5,568 bases of DNA from Acidobacteriota bacterium. Lineage in GTDB: Bacteria > Acidobacteriota > Thermoanaerobaculia > Multivoradales > JAHEKO01. This document shows positions 1-5,568 of the stretch, in pieces (within the stretch, counting starts at the first letter, position 1; each line of letters starts with the position of its first letter). The notes under the pieces were generated by a model. It saw only the letters and a program-made list of their open reading frames with translations. It was not told the DNA's origin and searched no databases. Both the position numbers and the translations under genes were made by a program. The stretch spans positions 1-5,568 of the forward strand of contig JAUWSP010000212.1 of the NCBI GenBank assembly GCA_030610025.1, given 5' to 3'.

Positions 1-172
1 TGACCCCGCGAGTAGATTGTGGAAAGCGTCTGTCAGATCAGGCCAACCGCAGGGAGGAGCACCGGAGGCAACCTTGCAGGTTGTTGAGGAGCGACGAGCG
101 AGGACGGCCTTAGATGGCGGGCGATCTCCGCTAGATACCGTGGGGCCCATGAATAATGCGGGCTAGGGCTGG
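1..172. other. Left-edge region without a confident gene
   Basis: No recognisable gene was found in these 172 bases. One plus-strand frame is open from base 2 to a TAG at 164-166 (about 54 codons, ending in residues VGPMNNAG), but it runs off the left edge, has no strong third-position GC bias and matches no family I know. The stretch contains a short perfect hairpin (69-83), two copies of GAGGAGC (54-60 and 86-92) and, at its right end, a 10-bp tandem duplication. It could be the end of a mobile element, a structured RNA, or simply the 3' flank of the anti-sigma gene. I cannot choose between these from the sequence. Confidence 0.3.
69..83. repeat. Short perfect inverted repeat (hairpin)
   Basis: CAACCT (69-74) and AGGTTG (78-83) are exact reverse complements around a 3-nt loop. 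Two G-U pairs could extend the stem in the plus-strand RNA. No T-run follows on either strand, so it is not a standard intrinsic terminator. It lies about 90 bp beyond the anti-sigma stop codon and its role is unknown. Confidence 0.35.
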
Positions 173-180
173 CTAGGGCT
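161..180. repeat. 10-bp tandem duplication overlapping the anti-sigma stop codon
   Basis: GGCTAGGGCT occurs twice back to back (161-170 and 171-180). The second copy supplies the TAG stop codon of the minus-strand anti-sigma gene (173-175 on plus reads CTA). This may be a slippage duplication or a junction scar from an insertion to the left. The repeat itself is certain; its origin is inference. Confidence 0.8.
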
Positions 181-940
181 GCCGATCGAACTCCAACTGC
201 ACCAACTGATCTCCGACTCGCAGGCGAACAGGGCCTCCCAGACGTTTCAGGTCCGCAAGGCTCGGAAGTTCCTCCAACCCCTCAAAGGTGGCAATCTCCG
301 AGGGATCCAGTGAGCCCCACGGCTCCGTGGGATCCACGCCTTGTTCGATCCACAGTCCATCCAAGAGCTCGAAACGGCGCCCGTCGATCTCCGTAGCTTG
401 CGACGCCAGGCCGGCGCCAGGGGCCTCGGCGAGTGTCACCCCCTCGTGCCTTGGCTGAGGCGATTCGGCACGACCGCGCTCGGCCAGCGATAACGGCCTT
501 TCGAGTGCCGTCGCCTTGACTGGCTCGGACGCCTCTGCTGGTGGCACCTCGGCTTCCAGGACCACGGGAAGCCCCTGATTCTGGCGATGAAGGCCCCAGG
601 AGAACAGATAGATGATGGAAACCAGAGCGATGACCATCCCGAGGGTCGGCATCCAGACCCAGCGCTCGATGTGCAGACGCTTGGCGCTGTTCTCCAGCCG
701 ATCCAAGAGGCTCTCCTCCCGCACTCTGGTTGCAGCGCTCTGCAGCACCTGCTGTTCGAGATAGGGTGCCGGCGAGATCCTCCCCAATCCCTCGAGGCTC
801 TGGACCACGCGGTGCAGCCCCTCGAGCCGATGCTGACACTGCTCGCAGTCCTGAAGATGACGCTCGACTCGGAGTCGACGTTTCCGGGTCAGCTCGCCAT
901 CCAGGTAGCTCGAAAGCATTTCCACCGATGCGTGACTCAT
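173..940 (-). CDS. Membrane anti-sigma factor with zinc-finger (ZAS) domain
   Basis: The product is 255 aa. The N-terminal 45 residues look like a zinc-binding anti-sigma domain: an SYLDGEL segment at 11-17 is followed by H28-x3-C32-x2-C35, the metal-binding triad of the ZAS/zf-HC2 family that grips ECF sigma factors in the cytoplasm. A hydrophobic stretch at about 94-115 is the single membrane span. The rest (about 116-255) should lie in the periplasm: a low-complexity Ala/Glu/Pro linker, then a small domain beginning near IDGRRFELLDGLWIEQG that may sense the signal. The ATG overlaps the sigma-factor stop (ATGA, 937-940), with GGAGA about 10 nt upstream inside the sigma gene, so translation is probably coupled and the start is secure. 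The expected role is to hold the sigma factor inactive at the membrane until envelope stress. The inducing signal and any protease that cleaves it are not visible here. Confidence 0.88.
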   Translation of the reverse strand: MSHASVEMLSSYLDGELTRKRRLRVERHLQDCEQCQHRLEGLHRVVQSLEGLGRISPAPYLEQQVLQSAATRVREESLLDRLENSAKRLHIERWVWMPTLGMVIALVSIIYLFSWGLHRQNQGLPVVLEAEVPPAEASEPVKATALERPLSLAERGRAESPQPRHEGVTLAEAPGAGLASQATEIDGRRFELLDGLWIEQGVDPTEPWGSLDPSEIATFEGLEELPSLADLKRLGGPVRLRVGDQLVQLEFDRQP

Positions 941-1507
941 GACTCAGAGGTCTCCAACAATGTCCTCAGACGATCGCGACCACGGGCGATCCTCGAGCGC
1001 ACGGTGCCAATCCTGATCCCGAGCACTCGAGCGATGTCCTCGTAAGCAAGGCCCTCGAGATCGCGTAGAACGACCGCTTCGCGAAACGGCTCGGGAAGAC
1101 GACCGAGGGCCTGCGTCACCGTCTCCCCACGATCGCGGGCCAACGTTTGGTCCTCCGGGCCCCGGCGGGTATCAGGCACCTGTTCGACCCTCTCGAGAGA
1201 ACCCGAGAGGATCCGCGTTCGCCAGGTTCGATCTCTTCGAAAACGGCTCCGACAGCAGTTGACGGCAACCCGATAGATCCAGGTCTTGAGGCTGGATCGT
1301 CCCTGGAACTTTCCACAGTAGCGGTGCACTCGCAGAAAGGTCTCCTGAGATACGTCTGCGGCCTCCTCCGCGTCCCCAGTCATGCGAAGGGCCAGGTTTG
1401 AAGACCATCTCTGCATGACGGCGGTAGATCTGCTCGAATGCCGTTCGATCGCCGTAGCGATGGCGCTCGACCAGTTCCAGATCGGTATCGCCCGACGCTT
1501 CTGCCAT
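937..1507 (-). CDS. ECF sigma factor (RpoE-like), interrupted by a 1-nt frameshift
   Basis: Joining two overlapping minus-strand frames gives a 189-aa protein of normal ECF sigma length. Sigma region 2 covers about residues 20-90 (AFEQIYRRH at 23-31, then a DAEEAADVSQETFLRV core-binding and -10 recognition segment) and region 4 about 131-184, with a helix-turn-helix (AYEDIARVLGIRIGTVRSRI at 154-173) for the -35 element. As given, the frame breaks after F36: the sequence reads TTC AAA CCT where TTC AAC CTG (F-N-L) is expected, one extra A in the AAA complementary to 1397-1399. Without correction the first frame runs into unrelated residues to a stop at 1172. The second frame could restart at an ATG at 1416, with no evident ribosome site and loss of the start of region 2. 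The chosen start is ATG 1507, with AAGAGG 8 nt upstream; TTG 1561 (GGAGG 4 nt upstream) and ATG 1525 are alternatives. The gene overlaps the anti-sigma gene by 4 nt. It may be a sequencing error, a recent mutation or, less likely, +1 recoding. Confidence 0.85.
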
Positions 1508-1576
1508 GAGTACGGCCTCTTGCATGGGTCCCTGTGGCGGGCGTGGCCCTACCTCTGACAACCCGCCTCCACAGTA

Positions 1577-1605
1577 TGGGACCCCAATGAGAGGGCGAAA
1601 GTTCC
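1577..1605 (-). promoter_or_regulatory. Putative ECF (RpoE-type) autoregulatory promoter
   Basis: On the minus strand GGAACTT (1605-1599) is separated by exactly 16 nt from GTCCCA (1582-1577). GGAACTT with a GTC-containing -10 about 16 nt away is the established pattern for RpoE-type ECF sigma factors. It sits between the amidase stop and the sigma start, about 70 nt upstream of ATG 1507, which is where an autoregulated sigma/anti-sigma operon would have its promoter. That this particular sigma factor recognises it is inference. Confidence 0.6.
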
Positions 1606-1615
1606 CGAATCGTCG

Positions 1616-3361
1616 CTATCGGCCAGCCGCTACCCGCGTTGTGTTGTCGCCCTCGGCCTGACCATAGTAGCTGAGGATTCCACCGACAATGGCCTCGGCC
1701 ACCTGCTGGCGGAATTGCGGAGTCTGCATGAGCTTGCGATCCTCGGTGTTGGCCAGATTGCAGACCTCCAGGAGAACCTCGGCTGGGATCGCGTTGTAGC
1801 GCAAGACAGCGGGCACCCAGGCCCGTCGACTGCGGATGACCTTCTCGCGAACGGGCTTGTCGGGATGCACCGCCAATCCACGATCGTGAAAGGCACCCAG
1901 GATGTTCGAGGCCAACTCCCGCGACAGGCCCTCGCTCTTCACCCTTTCTCGACTCGAGTAACTCACCTGCGGGCGCTCCTTGACCTCCCGGCGGGAGGCG
2001 TAGACGGCGCCACTCTTGCCATAGGTGCCGGTCCGGTACTTGGCGCCGGGTATGTAGACCATGGCACCTCGCAGGGAGGCGTGTAGAGAGTCGGCGTGAA
2101 TGGAAACGAACACCACCTTGTCGGGGTCGCCGCCCTTCTCCACCGCCTGCCGATAGATACTGTTGGCCAGATACCAGCGCAGGTGCACCCCGACTCTGGA
2201 ATCTTCGATCTGATAGTTCGGGGTCGTCAGCACCCGATGGCTCTTCGAATACGGCAGTTGACCTCGCTGGGAAACGGTGTGGGCTTGACCATCCTGAGTC
2301 GTGGCAATGACAGTAGCGGCGGTGCTGCCTGCCAGGGTCTGCATGGCTCGGACCATGATGTCGTAGACGTAGAGACTCTCCCAGACTCCGGATACCGAGG
2401 CACCGACGTCCTTACCACCATGACCGGCATCCAGAACCACCGTGACACCGCTGAGCTGGGTCGCGGTCACTACATTGCTGAACTGGGCGCTCGCTATCAG
2501 ACCCTCTTCGTATTCCCGGCGCGCGGGATGTCCGGCTGGAAGGTACTCGGGAAGGAGAAGGCTGAAGGGGATCCTCACTTCATAGCCAATGGGAATGTCG
2601 GTGACATCTCGTATCCCGCTTCTCGCGGCCACCTCCTGTGCCAGGCCGTTCACATCCTCCGCAAACACCCGCCCGGTGAAGCGCACCACAACACTCGAGT
2701 AGAGCGCCTCTCCCGGCTTCAGACGGTAGATCGCAAACTCGCCTTGCTGGTCGCCGCTGTATTCGAGATGGTACGGCGAGCTGGGCGGCAGCGCGGAGCG
2801 GAGCGAAGGGCGCAGCAAATGTGCTGGCACGAGAATCATCTGACCAGGAGTCAGATCATCGTCGGTCAGTTGGTTGTTCTCCCGAATGGCTGGATAGTTC
2901 TCGCCCTGTCCCGTGAACCACTCGGCGAGATGCCAGAGGCTTTCTCTCGACGGCCCGTTGGCGCTGTGCACCCGATGCTGCCAGCCACCGGCCACGGCGC
3001 GGTCGTCCTCGAACAAGGCCCTGACCACCTGGACCTGGTAGTCACTGTCGAGCGCCGCGAAAGGGATCCGATAGCGAATGCCCGCCTGGAGCCGCTGAGA
3101 GCCGCCGTTCTCCGCCGCCACCATCGAGATGGCATCTTCGCTCGAACAGAATCGACGGCTGAAGCTGATTAGCCCCTCGCCCCGTCTCGGTGAGGCTTCG
3201 AGGTAGAGCTCCTGACTTTCTGTCAGGACAGCGAGCGAACCATCTTGAAGATGAACCCTGAGACCGTCCTGACTGGCGTCGGAGTCCTCGGCCGAGCCAG
3301 GGGATCCCAATGCGAGGAGGCAGGACACCACCACCACCAGCACTATTGCGCTCTGCTTCAA
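1616..3361 (-). CDS. Secreted N-acetylmuramoyl-L-alanine amidase (Amidase_3) with LysM-like repeats
   Basis: The product is 581 aa from the chosen start. Amidase_3 enzymes cut the bond between N-acetylmuramic acid and the L-alanine of the stem peptide, typically during cell separation or wall turnover. The catalytic domain is C-terminal (about 305-568). LDAGHGG carries zinc ligand H314, E328 (in GVWESLYVYD) is the likely second ligand, SIHAD carries H422, and E532 (EVLLEVCNLANTED) matches the catalytic glutamate. An N-terminal signal peptide (MKQ, then hydrophobic residues 5-19, likely cleavage after GSA at about 24) sends it to the periplasm. Between them lie three LysM-like segments (about 53-104, 138-183 and 211-273) that would bind glycan; the second, ending in LTPGQMILVPAHLL, is the clearest. 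The start is TTG 3361, with AAAGGGA 9 nt upstream. The longer frame to TTG 3412 is disfavoured because it adds 17 polar residues before the signal peptide and lies upstream of the predicted transcription start. It resembles AmiC-type enzymes, but the subtype is not settled. Confidence 0.92.
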   Translation of the reverse strand: MKQSAIVLVVVVSCLLALGSPGSAEDSDASQDGLRVHLQDGSLAVLTESQELYLEASPRRGEGLISFSRRFCSSEDAISMVAAENGGSQRLQAGIRYRIPFAALDSDYQVQVVRALFEDDRAVAGGWQHRVHSANGPSRESLWHLAEWFTGQGENYPAIRENNQLTDDDLTPGQMILVPAHLLRPSLRSALPPSSPYHLEYSGDQQGEFAIYRLKPGEALYSSVVVRFTGRVFAEDVNGLAQEVAARSGIRDVTDIPIGYEVRIPFSLLLPEYLPAGHPARREYEEGLIASAQFSNVVTATQLSGVTVVLDAGHGGKDVGASVSGVWESLYVYDIMVRAMQTLAGSTAATVIATTQDGQAHTVSQRGQLPYSKSHRVLTTPNYQIEDSRVGVHLRWYLANSIYRQAVEKGGDPDKVVFVSIHADSLHASLRGAMVYIPGAKYRTGTYGKSGAVYASRREVKERPQVSYSSRERVKSEGLSRELASNILGAFHDRGLAVHPDKPVREKVIRSRRAWVPAVLRYNAIPAEVLLEVCNLANTEDRKLMQTPQFRQQVAEAIVGGILSYYGQAEGDNTTRVAAGR

Positions 3362-3412
3362 ATCGAAATTCCCTTTGATTCGTCGGTAGTTATGGCCATT
3401 TGTTAAAGTCAA

Positions 3413-3441
3413 ATTTTAGTGTTGACAGCCGCTCAAGGCAA
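3413..3441 (-). promoter_or_regulatory. Putative sigma-70-type promoter of the amidase gene
   Basis: On the minus strand TTGCCT (3441-3436, 4 of 6 matches to TTGACA) is followed after exactly 17 nt by TAAAAT (3418-3413, 5 of 6 matches to TATAAT), in an AT-rich patch that stands out from the GC-rich surroundings. Transcription would begin near 3406, about 45 nt before the TTG at 3361, leaving room for the AAAGGGA ribosome site. This supports the shorter amidase start. I found no equally good promoter for the divergent plus-strand gene in the 119-bp gap. Confidence 0.6.
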
Positions 3442-3480
3442 CTAGCAGACCAGAAGGCTCACAGAAGATCCCCGATCGCC

Positions 3481-4794
3481 ATGACTCACCGAGATTCGGA
3501 CCCGCTCTTGCACGGCGTCAATCTCGAGCGGCATTTCACCACTTTGCTGCAGAGGCGCCCTCTGGTGCTGGCAGCCGAGGCTGCAGGGCCAGTCGCCTGT
3601 CACCTTGTTGGCGGCGCCCTGAGGGACGCAGCTTTGGGCTTGGAGTTTCGCGACCTGGATCTGGTGATCGAGCACGATGGGCTGACGTTCGCCAGTCAGC
3701 TCGCCTCCAGCCTTCCAGCCCGGCTGGTCAAGCTGGGTGGCGATCGCTTCGCAGCCTATCGGCTGGTAGCCGACGACCTTACGGTGGATATCTGGGATCG
3801 GCAGGGAGTCGCTCTGGAGGCCGACCTGGCTCGCCGAGATCTGACGATCCACTCGTTTGCGCTCGAGATCCCAGACGCAACGGTGGTCGATCCTTTCTCC
3901 GGACTCATCGATCTGGCAGGCAGGAGCCTGCGAGCCACTTCCGAGACCAGCTTTTCAAGCGACCCGCTGCGAGTGCTTCGCCTGGCCCGATTCGCAGGGC
4001 AGCGTCCCGGCTTCACGGCCACCGAACGGACCCTGGAGCTGGCTACCGACTCCGCTGCCGACCTCGACCGCGTTCCAATCGAACGGATTCGCGGGGAGCT
4101 GGAGCAGCTTCTGAAGCTGCCCGGCTTCTTGTCGGCAGCCGAGATTCTCCTCCAATTGAACCTCTATCCCGGCCTATGGCTCTCCCAGCCTGGGCACGGC
4201 GCGTCCATACCTGACCGAGAAGAGCTGCAGAGCCGGTTGCGTCATCTGGAGCTCCTTGCCGACCATTCTCGAGGTCGAGTCGAACGGGCGACCGCACGTC
4301 AGGCAGTCCTGTTCGCGTGCCTCCCCTCGAGCTCGGGCCAGACAGTTGCTGGCACCGTCGAACGCTGCCAACGAGACGGACTGCTGACCAGGGCCAGTGC
4401 CAAGCGGCTGAAGATCCTGATGGGTTGGGATGGCCTGCCCCGAGACACAGAGGGACAGCGTTGGTTTCTCCATCGGACCGGCAGCCTGTGGCCCACTGTG
4501 GCCTGTTTTCTGGCTGCAAGAGATGAAAGGCCCTCTACCCTTTCGGAGTATCAGGAAGTAATGGCTCGACTCGACGCGATTTGCCTCGAGTCCGGGGAGG
4601 AAGTCTTCGAGCCCAAACCGCTCGTCACGGGAGCCGATCTGGTTTCACTACTGGGCCTGCAAGAGAACAGGGTGCTCGGTGAAATCCTTGCTACCCTCCT
4701 GCGCCAGCAGATCGAAGGCCGGCTGGCCAGCCAGGACGAGGCGCTGGCACTGGCGAGGGAGCTCGCCCTCGAGAACCCTGACACTACGGACTGA
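3481..4794 (+). CDS. Class II CCA tRNA nucleotidyltransferase / poly(A) polymerase family protein
   Basis: The product is 437 aa. This family adds CCA to tRNA 3' ends or poly(A) tails to RNA in the cytoplasm. The head domain shows VGGALRD (43-49, the GGxxR nucleotide-binding loop), RDLDLVI with metal-binding D58 and D60, a putative third carboxylate D103 (TVDIWD), RRDLTIHS (118-125, the RRD sugar-recognition motif), and VVDPFSG. SDPLRVLRLARF (160-171) takes the place of the EDxxR-type base-recognition motif, with Ser where Glu is usual. PIERIRGELEQLL (199-211) continues the neck. A conserved tail motif, PLVTGADLVSLLGL (380-393), is also typical. No HD-domain histidine pattern is obvious. ATG 3481 is the only in-frame ATG before the motifs; its ribosome site is weak (AGAAG, about 13 nt away). 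A longer TTG start at 3400 is possible but adds residues unlike the family. Whether it adds CCA, only A, or C cannot be read from sequence, so no symbol is given. Confidence 0.88.
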   Translation: MTHRDSDPLLHGVNLERHFTTLLQRRPLVLAAEAAGPVACHLVGGALRDAALGLEFRDLDLVIEHDGLTFASQLASSLPARLVKLGGDRFAAYRLVADDLTVDIWDRQGVALEADLARRDLTIHSFALEIPDATVVDPFSGLIDLAGRSLRATSETSFSSDPLRVLRLARFAGQRPGFTATERTLELATDSAADLDRVPIERIRGELEQLLKLPGFLSAAEILLQLNLYPGLWLSQPGHGASIPDREELQSRLRHLELLADHSRGRVERATARQAVLFACLPSSSGQTVAGTVERCQRDGLLTRASAKRLKILMGWDGLPRDTEGQRWFLHRTGSLWPTVACFLAARDERPSTLSEYQEVMARLDAICLESGEEVFEPKPLVTGADLVSLLGLQENRVLGEILATLLRQQIEGRLASQDEALALARELALENPDTTD

Positions 4795-4809
4795 GAGAGA
4801 GGATCAAGA

Positions 4810-4834
4810 CTTCGAGGTCCGAGAAACCTCGAGG
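4810..4834. terminator. Hairpin between convergent genes (possible bidirectional terminator)
   Basis: TCGAGGT (4812-4818) pairs perfectly with ACCTCGA (4826-4832) around a 7-nt loop, and a T-G and a C-G pair extend the stem to 9 bp. It lies in the 45-bp gap between the nucleotidyltransferase stop and the PilT-like stop, a natural place to end both transcripts. Neither strand has a T-run after the stem, so it is not a classical intrinsic terminator; it may only stabilise 3' ends or help Rho. Confidence 0.4.
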
Positions 4835-4839
4835 ATTCA

Positions 4840-5568
4840 TCAGCGGGAATTCATCAGGCGCTGGTTCAGCTCCTTGATGCGCTCAGAGAGTTTGTCGATC
4901 TTCTCCTGCGCTTCTTTGCGAAGTCTCGAATACTCGTTGCGCAGCTTCTCGGTCTGCCGCTCCATCTCCGCTGCCTGCTCCTTGAGCTCCTGAACGTCAT
5001 GGTCCCGGTCAGCCACCGAATGATCGAGCTTGGTGATCTCCGAGTCCTTCTCGGCCAGACGAATCTTGAATTTCTCTTCCTGCTCCTCGTACAACTTGCG
5101 GTACTGCTGAAGCTCCATGATCTGCGAGAAATCCGACGTCGTCGGGCTCATATCGCCTCCTCGTTCCTCGATGGCCGGGAACATCTTGCGCAGTTTCAAT
5201 GAGAGATCCTCGGGTTCGGGAGAGTTCCTCATCGCCTCGGCGTAGGTGATCGTTCCGTGAACCAGGAGGGCCAGCAGAGACTGGTTCATGGACTGCATCC
5301 GGAAGAACGAGACCGAGGACTCCATCTCTTCCATGAGCTTCGCGCTCTCTCCCCTGTCGATCAGCTCGCAGATTCGAGGCGTTGCTCGCATGATCTCCAT
5401 GGCCGCCACCAGACCCTGACCGTCTTTGCGTTCGACCAGTTGCATGGACACGACCGCCTTGAGCACCTGAACGAGCTGCACCCGGGCCTGCTTCTGGCTG
5501 TCACCGGAGAAAGTGTCGAGGATTCGATCGATGGTCTGGGCGGCACTGTTGGTGTGCAGCGTGGAAAA
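4840..5568 (-). CDS. PilT-family type IV pilus ATPase, 3' part, with C-terminal coiled coil
   Basis: The frame is open through the right edge, so only the last 242 aa are visible and the Walker motifs lie outside. The fragment starts FSTLHTNSAAQTIDRILD, the TLHTN His-box region of PilT/PilU secretion ATPases, followed by VLKAVVSMQLVERKDGQGLV and AAMEIMRATPRICELIDRG, the usual C-terminal-domain path. PilT hexamers power pilus retraction at the inner membrane base. Two segments diverge from canonical PilT: the AIRNLIRE-like retraction motif reads TPRICELIDRG (63-73), and the GMQTFDQ-like motif reads FRMQSMNQSL (89-98). The conserved core ends near residue 130. A charged coiled coil then follows (about 154-239, 4852-5109 on the plus strand), with Leu/Ile/Val at heptad spacing and a stutter near the end. 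A GTG at 5481 gives an apparent shorter gene, but the matching residues upstream show it is internal. It may be a PilT paralogue or PilU-like protein rather than the main retraction motor. Confidence 0.88.
   Translation of the reverse strand, partial: FSTLHTNSAAQTIDRILDTFSGDSQKQARVQLVQVLKAVVSMQLVERKDGQGLVAAMEIMRATPRICELIDRGESAKLMEEMESSVSFFRMQSMNQSLLALLVHGTITYAEAMRNSPEPEDLSLKLRKMFPAIEERGGDMSPTTSDFSQIMELQQYRKLYEEQEEKFKIRLAEKDSEITKLDHSVADRDHDVQELKEQAAEMERQTEKLRNEYSRLRKEAQEKIDKLSERIKELNQRLMNSR

Noticed and set aside
1..172. CRISPR array, tRNA or rRNA in the left flank
   Set aside because: No regularly spaced repeats, no tRNA cloverleaf or CCA end and no rRNA-like conserved segments were seen there or elsewhere in the window.
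587..1045. Plus-strand open frame of 152 aa opposite the anti-sigma and sigma genes
   Set aside because: It is a shadow of the minus-strand genes in GC-rich DNA, with no recognisable domain and no ribosome site considered convincing.
1305..1312. A second GGAACTTT on the plus strand
   Set aside because: It is antisense and inside the sigma gene, and there is no GTC-type -10 at 16 nt; it is explained by the coding sequence.
2096..3172. Plus-strand open frame of 358 aa opposite the amidase
   Set aside because: The minus strand has a full amidase with catalytic residues and a signal peptide; the long antisense frame is a common effect of high GC codon bias.
3320..3325. Lipobox-like V-V-S-C in the amidase signal peptide
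   Set aside because: The Cys is at about residue 14 and the hydrophobic core continues after it, ending in a GSA cleavage site; an ordinary secreted signal peptide fits better.
3422..3427. Plus-strand TTGACA as a -35 box for the nucleotidyltransferase
   Set aside because: Although it matches the -35 consensus, no -10-like hexamer lies 16-18 nt downstream (the bases are AGCAGA/GCAGAC).
3400..3480. Upstream extension of the nucleotidyltransferase from a TTG at 3400
   Set aside because: The 27 extra residues are polar and unlike the family, and the stretch overlaps the promoter region of the divergent amidase; ATG 3481 leaves a normal N-terminus.
5479..5481. GTG at 5481 as the start of a small coiled-coil protein
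   Set aside because: The same frame continues upstream to the window edge with clear PilT-family residues (TLHTNSAA), so the GTG is internal.

Overview
The window is GC-rich (about 60%) bacterial chromosomal DNA that looks like housekeeping and envelope-stress gene content rather than an obvious accessory island. A LysM-containing periplasmic amidase, an RpoE-like ECF sigma factor with a zinc-finger anti-sigma partner, and a PilT-family type IV pilus ATPase indicate a Gram-negative-type (diderm) bacterium. The anti-sigma C-terminal 'DGLWI'-type segment and the coiled-coil extension on the PilT-like ATPase remind me of Acidobacteriota or similar deep lineages. That taxonomic guess is inference only.

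Layout from left to right. Positions 1-172 hold no confident gene; they contain a short hairpin, a weak open frame running off the left edge, and a 10-bp tandem duplication that overlaps the stop codon of the next gene. Positions 173-940 (minus) encode a single-pass membrane anti-sigma factor with an H-x3-C-x2-C motif. It overlaps by 4 nt (ATGA) the ECF sigma factor gene at 937-1507 (minus), so the two should be translationally coupled. As given, the sigma gene is split by a single extra A within codon 37. Upstream of it, at 1577-1605, is a GGAACTT-N16-GTC element of the kind RpoE-type sigma factors recognise, suggesting autoregulation. Positions 1616-3361 (minus) encode a secreted N-acetylmuramoyl-L-alanine amidase with LysM-like repeats, preceded by a good sigma-70-type promoter. 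Divergently, 3481-4794 (plus) encodes a class II tRNA nucleotidyltransferase / poly(A) polymerase family protein. It converges, with a hairpin in the 45-bp gap, on the 3' part of a PilT-family ATPase gene (4840-5568, minus, cut by the right edge), whose product carries an unusual C-terminal coiled coil of about 85 residues.

Functionally, the amidase (septal or wall peptidoglycan cleavage) and the sigma/anti-sigma pair (envelope stress sensing) lie on the same strand in sequence and could be related, but a separate ECF-type promoter sits between them. The nucleotidyltransferase acts in tRNA/RNA 3'-end maturation and is probably an unrelated neighbour. The PilT-like protein belongs to pilus retraction or its regulation. 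The two most notable points are the frameshift in an otherwise intact, apparently autoregulated sigma gene and the coiled-coil tail on the PilT-like ATPase.
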